From Clostridium puniceum (GTDB taxonomy: Bacteria; Bacillota; Clostridia; Clostridiales; Clostridiaceae): 32,401 nt of DNA. This document shows, piece after piece, positions 1-8,311 of this stretch (position 1 is its first letter; every line of letters begins with the position of its first letter). The stretch is from the NCBI RefSeq assembly GCF_002006345.1, contig NZ_LZZM01000210.1:1-32401 (forward strand). Reading direction: 5' to 3'. The notes beneath the pieces were generated by a model. That model was not told the DNA's origin. It worked only from the letters and a program-made list of their open reading frames with translations, and made no database searches. The translations under genes were made by a program, and so were the position numbers.

Positions 1-29
1 TCTCAAAATTATTTTTAATAATTTTGAGA
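1..29 (-). terminator. Hairpin after the dpp operon
   Basis: A perfect 13-bp inverted repeat (arms 1-13 and 17-29, 3-nt loop) begins about 35 nt downstream of the dppF stop codon. It fits a transcription terminator for the minus-strand operon. The U-tract would lie outside the window, so termination cannot be confirmed. The plus-strand side is followed by a T-rich stretch, so it may work in both directions. Confidence 0.55.
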
Positions 30-63
30 CGCTCTTTATTTTAATATATTAACATGTCTGACA

Positions 64-1038
64 CTAGTTATCATATATATGACACGCCACTTTATGCCCA
101 AATTCTAGCTCAACTAATGGTGGCTCTATCTGTTTGCATATATCCATACATTTAGAACATCTAGTATGGAATCTACATCCTACTGGTGGATTAATTGGAC
201 TTGGCACATCCCCAGTTAATATAATTCTTTCTTTTTTCTTCTCTGGATTTGGAATTGGTATTGCTGAAAGTAAAGCCTGAGTATATGGATGCATCGCTTT
301 AGAGTATAATTTATCTACCTCTGCAATCTCAACCATCTTGCCAAGATACATAACCCCTACTCTATCACTAATATGCTTAACAACATTTAACCCATGGGCT
401 ATAAATAAATAAGTAAATCCTAATTTTTTTTGAAGATCATCTAAAAGATTTAAAATTTGCGCTTGAATAGATACATCAAGTGCAGATACAGCTTCATCAC
501 AAACTATAAGTTTAGGATTAACTGAAATAGCACGAGCAATTCCAACTCTTTGTCTTTGACCACCACTAAACTCATGAGGATATCTACTTTTATGATAAGA
601 TGCAAGCCCAACTTGATTTAAAAGAATATCAAGTCTCTTTTCCAATTCGTCGCCACTTTCAATACCATTTATTCTCATAGGTTCTCTTATAATATCTCCT
701 ATTGTCATTCTTGGATTCAAAGAAGCATATGGATCTTGAAATATAATTTGTATATTCTTGCTTATATCTTTTCTATTTTTCTTACGAATATCATGTACTT
801 CCTTGCCTTCAAACAAAATTTTCCCTGAAGTTGGCTCAAGTAAAGTAACAAGAAGTCTTCCCATAGTAGATTTACCGCAGCCAGACTCTCCAACTATTCC
901 TAAAGTTTCTCCTTTATATATGTCAAAAGTAACATCATCAACGGCTTGAACATAAGAATGTTTTTGAAAAAATCCTGAGGAGCCTACTGGAAAGTATTTC
1001 TTTAATTTTTTTATTTCCATTAATTTTTCTTTAGCCAT
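64..1038 (-). CDS. dppF: Dipeptide/oligopeptide ABC importer, ATPase subunit DppF/OppF
   Basis: One of the two cytoplasmic ATPases that power peptide import; it would pair with the DppD product encoded just upstream. Visible motifs: Walker A GESGCGKS (about residues 50-57), signature FSGGQRQR, Walker B ending CDEAVSALD (the family more often has CDEP), and an H-loop IAHG. The C-terminal oligo/dipeptide extension holds four cysteines (C288, C294, C297, C301). The ATG at 1038 is chosen because AAGGAGGA sits 8 nt upstream; an upstream start at 1059 would lack this site. The start lies inside the end of dppD (8-bp overlap), so translation is probably coupled. Length, 324 aa, is typical. Dpp versus Opp cannot be decided from sequence. 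Confidence 0.93.
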   Translation of the reverse strand: MAKEKLMEIKKLKKYFPVGSSGFFQKHSYVQAVDDVTFDIYKGETLGIVGESGCGKSTMGRLLVTLLEPTSGKILFEGKEVHDIRKKNRKDISKNIQIIFQDPYASLNPRMTIGDIIREPMRINGIESGDELEKRLDILLNQVGLASYHKSRYPHEFSGGQRQRVGIARAISVNPKLIVCDEAVSALDVSIQAQILNLLDDLQKKLGFTYLFIAHGLNVVKHISDRVGVMYLGKMVEIAEVDKLYSKAMHPYTQALLSAIPIPNPEKKKERIILTGDVPSPINPPVGCRFHTRCSKCMDICKQIEPPLVELEFGHKVACHIYDN

Positions 1039-2008
1039 TAACTTCATCCTCCTTTTCATATAAGAAACAACGAACCTCTCTATTTCCTAATTTATATAAA
1101 GGAGGTTGTTCTTTTTCACATTTTTCCATGCACTTTGGACATCTATCCCTAAAAGCACATCCTGAAGGTAAGTCCAAAGGATTAGGAACAGTACCAGGTA
1201 TAATAAATAGTCTTTCTGAATTTTCATCTATCTTGGGGATTGAATTAAGAAGTCCTTTAGTATATGGGTGATTGGGATTTACAAATATATCTTTAACATC
1301 AGCTTTTTCAACAACTTTTCCACAATACATAACAACAACTTTATCAGCAACCTCTGCTACAACACCTAAATCATGAGTTATGAGAAGAATAGCTGTTCCT
1401 AATTTTTCTTTAATATCAAGCATAAGATCAAGTATCTGAGCTTGTATTGTGACATCTAATGCTGTTGTAGGCTCATCGGCAATTAAAAGTTCAGGATTAC
1501 AACTAAGAGCCATAGCTATCATAACTCTTTGTCTCATCCCTCCACTTAATTGATGCGGAAAGTTATTAACTCTAGTTTCTGGTGAAGAAATTCCAACTAA
1601 CCTCAACATCTCAATAGATCTATTTTTCGCTTCAGCTGTACTTACTTTTTCATGCTTAATAATCGCTTCTGAAATTTGTCTGCCAATTGTAAACACTGGA
1701 TTTAAAGATGTCATAGGTTCTTGAAATATCATAGAAAGCATTTTCCCACGCATTTCTTGCATTTCTTTTTCTGATTTATTAAGTAAATTTTTATTCTTAA
1801 ATAATACATGACCCGTAATTTCTGTTTTAGTAGATTTTGAAAGAAGCCTCATTATAGAAAGAGAAGTAACACTTTTACCACTTCCAGATTCACCAACTAT
1901 AGCTACTACTTCACCCTTATCAACACTAAAATCAACACCATTTACAGCACAAATAGTTCCTTTTTTAGTTTTAAATTCTGTCTTTAAATTTTTTATTTCA
2001 AGTAACAT
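1031..2008 (-). CDS. dppD: Dipeptide/oligopeptide ABC importer, ATPase subunit DppD/OppD
   Basis: Second ATPase of the peptide importer, 325 aa. Walker A GESGSGKS (39-46), signature LSGGMRQR, Walker B with ADEPTTALD and H-loop ITHD are all present, so the site looks catalytically competent. The C-terminal extension has the family cysteine pattern C284-X5-C290-X2-C293-X3-C297. In related OppD/DppD proteins this region has been reported to bind an iron-sulfur cluster; here that is inference. The ribosome binding site is AAGGAGGAG just upstream. It follows dppC by 13 nt and overlaps dppF by 8 nt, so the four transporter genes are one transcript. Confidence 0.94.
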   Translation of the reverse strand: MLLEIKNLKTEFKTKKGTICAVNGVDFSVDKGEVVAIVGESGSGKSVTSLSIMRLLSKSTKTEITGHVLFKNKNLLNKSEKEMQEMRGKMLSMIFQEPMTSLNPVFTIGRQISEAIIKHEKVSTAEAKNRSIEMLRLVGISSPETRVNNFPHQLSGGMRQRVMIAMALSCNPELLIADEPTTALDVTIQAQILDLMLDIKEKLGTAILLITHDLGVVAEVADKVVVMYCGKVVEKADVKDIFVNPNHPYTKGLLNSIPKIDENSERLFIIPGTVPNPLDLPSGCAFRDRCPKCMEKCEKEQPPLYKLGNREVRCFLYEKEDEVNG

Positions 2009-2021
2009 AATCTACTCCTCC

Positions 2022-2906
2022 TTAACTATTTAACTTAGGATCAAGTGCATCTCTAAGTCCATCTCCGAATAAGTTAAAAGCAAGTACTGTAATTGTAATT
2101 GCAAAACCTGGGAATAAAATTATGTATGGAGCATTATAGAAATAACTTCTACCTGAACCAAGCATTGTTCCCCATTCAGCATAAGGTGGCTGAACTCCGA
2201 GTCCTAGAAAGCCTAGTGCTGCTGCATCTAAGATAGCACCTGAAATTCCAAGTGTTGCACGAACAATTATTGGTGATAAAATATTGGGAAGTACATGTTT
2301 GAAAATTATAATAAAATCATTATTGCCAATAGCTTTTGCTGCTTGTACATATTCACTTTCACGTACTGAAAGTACACATCCACGTACTATACGTGCATAC
2401 TCTGGAATTGTAACTATGCTAATTGCAATAACAGCTTTATCAAGACCTTTACCTAAAGCGCTCATAAATGCAATTGCAAGTAATAATGAAGGGAATGCTA
2501 AGATTATATCCATAATTCTCATTAAAAACATATCAAGCCTTCCTCCGAAATATCCACAAATCGAACCAACTATAGTTCCAATTGATAAAGCTATCGCAAC
2601 AGAAATAATACCAACTCTAAGTGAAATTTTAGTACCATCAATCACCCTTGAAAAAATATCTCTTCCTTGTTCATCTGTCCCAAAGAAATGAGAGGCAGAT
2701 GGGGACTGAAGACTACTTGATAAATCTCCACTATTAGGATCCCATGGCATTATAAAGGTACCAAAAAGAGCAACAAATAATATTAATATAATTGTAATTA
2801 GTCCAAGAAATGCAGCCTTATTTGAAATAGCTGATCCCATAACTTTCTTGAATCTATTCATTACTGATTTTTTTTCTTCTTGAAAATTTAAAATATTTGT
2901 ATCCAT
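2022..2906 (-). CDS. dppC: Dipeptide/oligopeptide ABC importer, permease DppC/OppC
   Basis: Inner-membrane permease, 294 aa. After a cytoplasmic N-terminus of about 30 residues there is a first membrane helix (about 34-55), then the family's extracytoplasmic segment with FGTDEQGRDIFSRVI. A BPD_transp_1 core of about five helices follows, with the EAA-type loop (EYVQAAKAIG...HVLPNI) that docks onto the ATPases. The C-terminus NLFGDGLRDALDP is characteristic of DppC/OppC. The ribosome binding site AAAGGAGG precedes the ATG at 2906. It lies 14 nt after dppB. Confidence 0.94.
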   Translation of the reverse strand: MDTNILNFQEEKKSVMNRFKKVMGSAISNKAAFLGLITIILILFVALFGTFIMPWDPNSGDLSSSLQSPSASHFFGTDEQGRDIFSRVIDGTKISLRVGIISVAIALSIGTIVGSICGYFGGRLDMFLMRIMDIILAFPSLLLAIAFMSALGKGLDKAVIAISIVTIPEYARIVRGCVLSVRESEYVQAAKAIGNNDFIIIFKHVLPNILSPIIVRATLGISGAILDAAALGFLGLGVQPPYAEWGTMLGSGRSYFYNAPYIILFPGFAITITVLAFNLFGDGLRDALDPKLNS

Positions 2907-2920
2907 AAAAAGCTCCTCCT

Positions 2921-3925
2921 TTAAGAATATTTGATACGAGGATCTATAAATGCGTAAAGTAAATCAACTGATAAATTCACTAAAACAAATATAATCGCCA
3001 TTATCATGACGGAGCCTTGTACTACAGGATAATCTGATTTTAAAATAGCATCAATTGTATAGCTACCAATTCCAGGCCATGAGAAAACTGTTTCAGTTAA
3101 AACAGCTCCTCCAAGTAATGAGCCTAATTGAAGTCCAATAACAGTTGATACTGGAATTAAAGCATTTCTAAGACCATGACCCTTTATAACTATATTCTCT
3201 GCTAACCCTTTAGACCTTGCTGTTCTAATATAATCTTGTCCTAGAACTTCAAGCATAGTAGAACGTGTCATACGTGCAATAATAGCAGTAGAATATGATG
3301 CAAGTGCAATCACAGGTAAAACTAAATGTTCTAATGAATCAAAAAATGCAGTCATATTACCTTTAAGCAAACTATCTAATAAATATAATCCTGTAATCTT
3401 ATCAGGTTCTAAACCTATAGTTGCTCTTCCTGATACAGGAAGCCATCCTAAAATAACAGAAAATACAACAATTAATATTAATCCAAGCCAAAATATAGGC
3501 ATAGATACTCCTACTAAAGATGTTCCCATACAAAGGTAATCTAAAAAAGAATTTTGTTTTACAGCTGATAATACTCCAAGTGTTATACCTACAATAGATG
3601 CTACAATTATAGAAACTACTGCAAGTTCAATAGTGGCAGGAAATCTTGAAAAAATTTCAGTAGCTACAGAGCTTTTAGTTATTAGAGAAATACCAAAATC
3701 ACCGTTTAAAATACCACCTATGAAATTTAAATATTGCTTGTATAAAGGGTCATTTAATCCTAATTGCTGCCTTAATGCATCAATTTGATCTTGACTGGCA
3801 TGTTGACCTAATATTATTGACGTAGGATCAGTAGTCAAAACATGCATTATTAAAAATACTAGAATTGAAACGCCAAGAACTACTGGTATAAGTAATAATA
3901 ATCTCTTAATAAAATATTTGAGCAT
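2921..3925 (-). CDS. dppB: Dipeptide/oligopeptide ABC importer, permease DppB/OppB
   Basis: Inner-membrane permease, 334 aa, partner of DppC. It starts with the family's first helix (MLKYFIKRLLLLIPVVLGVS) and the LGLNDPLYKQYLNF segment, followed by a BPD_transp_1 domain. The EAA loop reads DYIRTARSKGL with HGLRNALIP. The C-terminus ends DLLYAFIDPRIKYS, the usual DPRI ending. AGAGGTG is the ribosome binding site. It is separated from dppA by about 77 nt that contain a GC-rich hairpin, while all other gaps in the operon are 15 nt or less. Confidence 0.94.
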   Translation of the reverse strand: MLKYFIKRLLLLIPVVLGVSILVFLIMHVLTTDPTSIILGQHASQDQIDALRQQLGLNDPLYKQYLNFIGGILNGDFGISLITKSSVATEIFSRFPATIELAVVSIIVASIVGITLGVLSAVKQNSFLDYLCMGTSLVGVSMPIFWLGLILIVVFSVILGWLPVSGRATIGLEPDKITGLYLLDSLLKGNMTAFFDSLEHLVLPVIALASYSTAIIARMTRSTMLEVLGQDYIRTARSKGLAENIVIKGHGLRNALIPVSTVIGLQLGSLLGGAVLTETVFSWPGIGSYTIDAILKSDYPVVQGSVMIMAIIFVLVNLSVDLLYAFIDPRIKYS

Positions 3926-3958
3926 AAATTCACCTCTTCAAATATGTAGTTAATTGGA

Positions 3959-3983
3959 AAGCTCCGACTTTTTGCCGGAGCTT
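3959..3983 (-). promoter_or_regulatory. Intercistronic hairpin between dppA and dppB
   Basis: An 8-bp perfect stem (AAGCTCCG at 3959-3966 with CGGAGCTT at 3976-3983) and a 9-nt loop lie between the dppA stop and the dppB ribosome binding site. It is unusually GC-rich for this window. No run of U follows on the minus strand, so it is probably a partial terminator or an mRNA-stabilising/processing element. Such elements commonly let the binding protein be made in excess over the membrane subunits; that role is inferred. Confidence 0.6.
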
Positions 3984-4002
3984 AACAAAATAAACTTAGT
4001 AA

Positions 4003-5565
4003 TTATTCTTTGTCAACCTTTTGGAAGAAAACCGAACCTGTTGGATGAATGCTAAAGTTCTTAACCTTTGATGATGAAGCGGCCATTTGCTTTGAATATG
4101 AAATGTTAACCCATGGTGCTTCTTTTGCAAGCACATCTTGAATTTGTCCATATATTGCATTTCTTGAATCTCCATTTGGTGTTGCTTTACCTTGTGCCAG
4201 AAGTTTATCAACTTCTAGATTTGTATATCTAGCAACATTTAAACTTGAAGCAATTTCTTTACTATCAACTAATGATAGAAAGTTATCTGCATCTCCATTA
4301 TCACCATTCCAACCATAGAATTTAATATCACCTTCACCTTGCTTAGTTTTATCTTTGTATTCTGTCCACTGATATACATCAATTGTTGCATTAATACCAA
4401 CTTTAATTAAGTAATTTTGAATTGCTTCTGCTAATTTTTGTCCTCCAACAGAATTGTAAGGTCTTGGATTAGAATAAGTAATCATTTTAACTTGAAGATT
4501 TTCTTTTCCTAATTCCTTAAGCATTTGTTTAGCTTTTTCTGGATTATATTCATATGCTGACACATCCTTATATCCCGCTATGAAGTTAGGTAACATAGTT
4601 TTTGCTGGATCAGCATAATTTTGATAAAGATATTTAACTAATTCTTCACGATTAATTGCATATGATACAGCTTCTCTTAACTTTGGATCATTAAATGGAG
4701 GTCTGTCGCAGTCAAATGCCATATAATTTATATTCATTCCTGGTTTTGAGAATATATTCATGTTCTTTTCTTTTAACTTATCAACATCACTTGGATCTAA
4801 TCCATCCATCGCATCAATTGAACCAGTCATAAGCTCACTAGCCCTTACTGAATTTTCCTTAGTAATTTTAATTACTATCTTATCAAGTTTTGCTTTTTCT
4901 CCCCAATATTCATTATTCTTTTCAAGTGTAACTTTCTCTCCTTTTTGCCAAGAAATAAATTTAAATGTACCTGTTCCAACTGGAGCTTCATTTAAGTTTC
5001 CTTTATTTTTTTCTAGTGCAGTTGGACTTACAATTGGTGCAGCAAGTGTCATTGCAAGATTTGCTAAAAATGGAGTATTTGCAGACTCTAGTGTAAATTT
5101 AACTGTATTTGCATCAACTGCTTCAACTTTTTTTACTCCATTAAATGTAAATGATGCATACGGCATATCCTTTGTTGCGTTTGGAGGCAATTGACGTGTT
5201 ACAGATTTAACTACTGCATCAGCATTAAAATCTGTACCATCATGAAATTTAACACCTTTTCTAAGATGGAAAGTATATTCTTTACCATCTGAACTAATAT
5301 CCCAGTTTTCTGCTAAACATGGTTCAATATTTGTATTGTCATCCCCATATTTAACTAGTCCTTCATATATGTTACACATAACCTTAGCTGATTCACTATC
5401 ATCAACAAAAGCTGGATCTAATCCTCTAGGATCAGCTCCTTGTGCAAATACGAATGTTTTTCCCCCATTACTTGAACTTTTAGCAGTTTGTCCACCACCA
5501 CAACCTACAAGTGCTGTGGTGGCAAGTATTCCTGCAAGCACACATGATAAAATTCTTTTTTTCAT
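4003..5565 (-). CDS. dppA: Peptide ABC importer substrate-binding lipoprotein
   Basis: Extracellular solute-binding protein of the SBP_bac_5 family, 520 aa. The N-terminus is a lipoprotein signal (MKK, hydrophobic core, lipobox LVGC with the modified cysteine at C22), so it is anchored on the outer face of the membrane. Family features include LDPAFVDDSESAKVMCNIYE, LAENWDISSDGKEYTFHLRKGVKFHDG and a long bilobal fold. It captures di- or oligopeptides and delivers them to DppBC; the exact ligand is not readable. It is the first gene of the operon, behind a promoter about 160 nt upstream and a strong ribosome binding site (GGGGGA, 7-nt spacing). Confidence 0.93.
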   Translation of the reverse strand: MKKRILSCVLAGILATTALVGCGGGQTAKSSSNGGKTFVFAQGADPRGLDPAFVDDSESAKVMCNIYEGLVKYGDDNTNIEPCLAENWDISSDGKEYTFHLRKGVKFHDGTDFNADAVVKSVTRQLPPNATKDMPYASFTFNGVKKVEAVDANTVKFTLESANTPFLANLAMTLAAPIVSPTALEKNKGNLNEAPVGTGTFKFISWQKGEKVTLEKNNEYWGEKAKLDKIVIKITKENSVRASELMTGSIDAMDGLDPSDVDKLKEKNMNIFSKPGMNINYMAFDCDRPPFNDPKLREAVSYAINREELVKYLYQNYADPAKTMLPNFIAGYKDVSAYEYNPEKAKQMLKELGKENLQVKMITYSNPRPYNSVGGQKLAEAIQNYLIKVGINATIDVYQWTEYKDKTKQGEGDIKFYGWNGDNGDADNFLSLVDSKEIASSLNVARYTNLEVDKLLAQGKATPNGDSRNAIYGQIQDVLAKEAPWVNISYSKQMAASSSKVKNFSIHPTGSVFFQKVDKE

Positions 5566-5729
5566 GAAATAATCCCCCTTATTATTTTTTTACCGTTTAA
5601 TCATTTCTACACTTCTAATATGATTTAAGATTATTAATTAGCTCAAATATTTATAAATCATCTTATCTTAAGAGTTTTAGCTAAACATTAGTTTTATTCC
5701 TATTATTTTTATAGGCATTATATGAATTT

Positions 5730-5758
5730 AATATAAGCTATATGCTATTATTTGTCAA
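5730..5758 (-). promoter_or_regulatory. Sigma-A promoter of the dpp operon
   Basis: Reading the minus strand there is TTGACA (complement of 5753-5758), a 17-nt spacer, then TATATT (complement of 5730-5735). This gives a start point near 5723 and a leader of about 155 nt before the dppA ATG. Confidence 0.75.
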
Positions 5759-5813
5759 TAATTTTATAAAAAGTTATTTTTAACATTAAATTATACTTAA
5801 ACCTAAAAAAAGG

Positions 5814-5857
5814 AAGAACAAATTAAAAATCCATATAGAAATTTCTAATTTGTTCTT
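5814..5857 (-). terminator. Rho-independent terminator of the aldo/keto reductase gene
   Basis: A 12-bp perfect stem (5814-5825 with 5846-5857) lies about 230 nt downstream of the reductase stop. On the minus strand it is followed by CC and seven T residues. The T-run is only on that side, so it serves the reductase transcript and insulates the dpp promoter. Confidence 0.7.
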
Positions 5858-6089
5858 CTCCTTTGAAGTATTTATTTAATTATATTTTTATTAATATTTT
5901 ACAATTATACAATATTTTTTATAAATTGTATATTACTTTTTTTATTTTCTTTATAATATTATTAATAATTTACAACAATAAACTTTTGTTCATACTATTT
6001 ATCACTTTATATCTTTATTAGCACTTATATTTATTTACTTGATAATTATCATTGTATTATTACTATTTTATCTTATTATAGGATATTTT

Positions 6090-7049
6090 TTATTTATTTA
6101 GAATCTCATCAATTCTATCTAATTCTTCCTTAGAAAACTCTAAATTCTCTAATGATTTTACATTATCCTCAACTTGCGATGGTCTGCTTGCTCCGATTAA
6201 TACTGATGTTACATCTCCTCTTAAATCCCATGCAAGTGCCATTTGAGCAAGACTTTGACCTCTTTCTTTTGCAATTTCATTAAGTGCAATAACTTTTTTT
6301 ATCTTTTCTTCTGTCACATCATTTTCATGTAAATATAAACTATTTTTTCCTATTCTTGAGTCACTTGGAATTCCATTAATATATTTATTAGTAAGTAATC
6401 CTTGTGCAAGTGGTACAAAGGCTATAGTTCCAATACCTTCTTCTTTATGCACTTTAAATTGCTTTCCTTCAATATGTCTATCAAACATTGAATATCTAAG
6501 TTGATTTATTAAACAAGGTGTTCCTAACTTCTTTAAGATTTCTGATGCTCTCTTAGTTTGTTCTGGCCCATAATTTGATATTCCTATATACAAGGCTTTA
6601 CCTTGTCTAACCATTAAATCTAAAGCTGCCATTGTTTCTTCTAATGGAGTTTCTGGATCGTATCTATGATGATAAAATATGTCCACATACTCAAGTCCCA
6701 TACGTTTTAAACTTTGATCCAAACTTGCAACTAAATACTTTTTAGAACCACCATCACCATAAGGTCCTTCCCACATATCATAACCAGCCTTTGTAGATAT
6801 AACCATTTTATCTCTATCATATGGAGTATAATTTTTCTTTAATATTCTTCCAAAAGTCTCTTCTGCAGAACCATCAGCTGGTCTTCCATAGTTATTAGCC
6901 AAATCAAAGTGTGTTATTCCTAGTTCAAAAGCTCTTTTTAAAATTGCTTCACTATTTGCAAATATATCGTTTTCACTAAAGTTATGCCATAATCCTAAAG
7001 ATATAGCTGGTAATTTAAGTCCACTATTTCCACATCTGTTATATATCAT
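6090..7049 (-). CDS. Aldo/keto reductase, YghZ-like (L-glyceraldehyde-3-phosphate reductase type)
   Basis: Cytoplasmic NADPH-dependent carbonyl reductase of 319 aa. The catalytic tetrad of the superfamily can be placed: D49 and Y54 (FDLANNYG), K87 (STKAGYDMW) and H128 (IFYHHRYD). The N-terminus MIYNRCGNSGLKLPAISLGLW and the DGSAEETFGRIL segment match the YghZ/Kv-beta-like branch, whose E. coli member reduces L-glyceraldehyde 3-phosphate and detoxifies aldehydes. The substrate here is inferred. The ribosome binding site is AGGAGGG before the ATG. The next gene upstream on the same strand is an AraC-type regulator 274 nt away; the gap is long enough for an own promoter. Confidence 0.9.
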   Translation of the reverse strand: MIYNRCGNSGLKLPAISLGLWHNFSENDIFANSEAILKRAFELGITHFDLANNYGRPADGSAEETFGRILKKNYTPYDRDKMVISTKAGYDMWEGPYGDGGSKKYLVASLDQSLKRMGLEYVDIFYHHRYDPETPLEETMAALDLMVRQGKALYIGISNYGPEQTKRASEILKKLGTPCLINQLRYSMFDRHIEGKQFKVHKEEGIGTIAFVPLAQGLLTNKYINGIPSDSRIGKNSLYLHENDVTEEKIKKVIALNEIAKERGQSLAQMALAWDLRGDVTSVLIGASRPSQVEDNVKSLENLEFSKEELDRIDEILNK

Positions 7050-7199
7050 TTTTGTTTCCCTCCTAATAATTGGTATTATATATATCTTTGTTTGATATAT
7101 ATTCTATATTTAATATCTTCTGTATTTCTTCGCTTTCTTAAGGATAGCATTATTACAGCATAGAATAAATATCATAATGTCAGATATATATTACCTTAT

Positions 7200-7222
7200 G
7201 TCTCTAAATTATACTTAGAGAC
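7200..7222. promoter_or_regulatory. 23-bp palindrome between araC-type gene and reductase
   Basis: GTCTCTAA (7200-7207) and TTAGAGAC (7215-7222) form a perfect 8-bp inverted repeat with a 7-bp centre. No T-run follows on the minus strand, so a terminator is unlikely. It may be an operator for the reductase gene or the neighbouring regulator, or simply an mRNA hairpin. Confidence 0.4.
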
Positions 7223-7323
7223 TATCAAAACTAAGTTGAGAATTATGGTTAATTCTTAAAATTAATAAGTATAGTATAAAAATAAAAGTTTTTAAATCTT
7301 TTCCAACAAGATAGAGGCATAAG

Positions 7324-8163
7324 CTATTCAATAGAATTCCTATATTTACTTGGCGATAATCCATTAATTTTTTTAAATGCTTTTGAAAATATTAATGGAC
7401 TATCATAACCTACAGAACGTGATATATCTCCTATTGATAACTGCCTGTCTTTCATCATCTCTTTAGCTTTATTCATTCTAAAACTTATTAAATAATCTTG
7501 AATCGTAACTCCAACTATATCTTTAAATAATTTTGAAATATATTTCCTATCCAAGGCTATGGACTTTGCCAATTCAGAAACTCTTATTTTACGGGAATAA
7601 TTAATTTGTATGAAATCAATTGCTTTATTTACATACATATTCTTATTTATTTTAGATTCTTTATAGGATAAATCTAAAACCGCTTCATCAATTATAGTTG
7701 CTAAAAAAAGATATAACAAACTCTGCAATCTTAAATCGCTGCTTTTTTCCACATTAATAGCTTGCATCATTTTTTCAAAGCATTCACTTACCTTGTCATC
7801 TTTATTATATTGAAGAATAGGATTTTTAATTGTTAAATTAGCTCGTTTTAAGTATGCTTCTGCATTAATCCCATTAAATGCACACCATGAGTAGCTCCAA
7901 GGTTCCTTATCATCTGCTTTATAATATGAAATAACACTAGGACATATAAGAAATCCTTGCCCTTCTTTTAAGTGATAAGTTTCATCTCCCACTCTGAAAA
8001 TTCCCTTACCTTTGTGTATATAATGTATTTTATAATGTTCTTTAATTGCAGGACCCCAATAATGATTAGGACTACACTTCTCTGTACCACAATAATATAA
8101 CTTTAAATCTAAATTATTTATTAGGGTCAATTTATTTATATCCATAATTTTTGTATAATCCAT
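7324..8163 (-). CDS. AraC-family transcriptional regulator
   Basis: About 279 aa. N-terminal AraC-binding cupin-like domain (GPAIKEHYKIHYIHKGKGIFRVGDETY region) that would bind a small ligand, probably a sugar or derivative. The C-terminal tandem helix-turn-helix runs from about NKAIDFIQINYSRKIRVSELAKSI to VGYDSPLIFSKAFKKINGLSPSKYR, ending SIE. The start is uncertain. An in-frame TTG at 8214 has no ribosome binding site, the ATG at 8163 is directly abutted by AGAGG, and another ATG is at 8145. I chose 8163 as a compromise. Same strand as the downstream aldo/keto reductase, which is a plausible target. It lies about 150 nt downstream of the exporter genes. Confidence 0.87.
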   Translation of the reverse strand: MDYTKIMDINKLTLINNLDLKLYYCGTEKCSPNHYWGPAIKEHYKIHYIHKGKGIFRVGDETYHLKEGQGFLICPSVISYYKADDKEPWSYSWCAFNGINAEAYLKRANLTIKNPILQYNKDDKVSECFEKMMQAINVEKSSDLRLQSLLYLFLATIIDEAVLDLSYKESKINKNMYVNKAIDFIQINYSRKIRVSELAKSIALDRKYISKLFKDIVGVTIQDYLISFRMNKAKEMMKDRQLSIGDISRSVGYDSPLIFSKAFKKINGLSPSKYRNSIE

Positions 8164-8311
8164 CCTCTTTGTTATTTTTATTACAATTATAACATTCTCA
8201 TTTTTATCCTTCAATTTGTAATATTATATAGCTTTTAATTTTAACTGAGTTTGACATATTTATAATATGAGATTTTATTTTTATCTTCCACCAAAAGTTT
8301 CTTCTGAATAT

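Larger units (their letters stand above)
5566..6089. other. Intergenic region between dppA and the aldo/keto reductase
   Basis: A 524-bp very AT-rich gap. It holds the dpp promoter and an approximately 155-nt 5' leader (near 5566-5725), and a terminator for the reductase gene at 5814-5857. I saw no small ORF with a ribosome binding site and no riboswitch-like conserved core. The stretch 5870-6089 shows only AT-rich low-complexity sequence. Confidence 0.6.

Noticed and set aside
4760..5194. Open frame on the plus strand opposite dppA
   Set aside because: No ribosome binding site, composition mirrors the highly conserved dppA codons, and dppA itself is unmistakable.
5566..5725. Riboswitch in the dppA leader
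   Set aside because: The leader is long but I found no conserved aptamer core and no terminator/antiterminator pair.
8164..8214. TTG start at 8214 for the AraC-type gene
   Set aside because: No ribosome binding site upstream, and the extra residues (ENVIIVIKITKR) do not fit the family N-terminus; kept only as an uncertainty.
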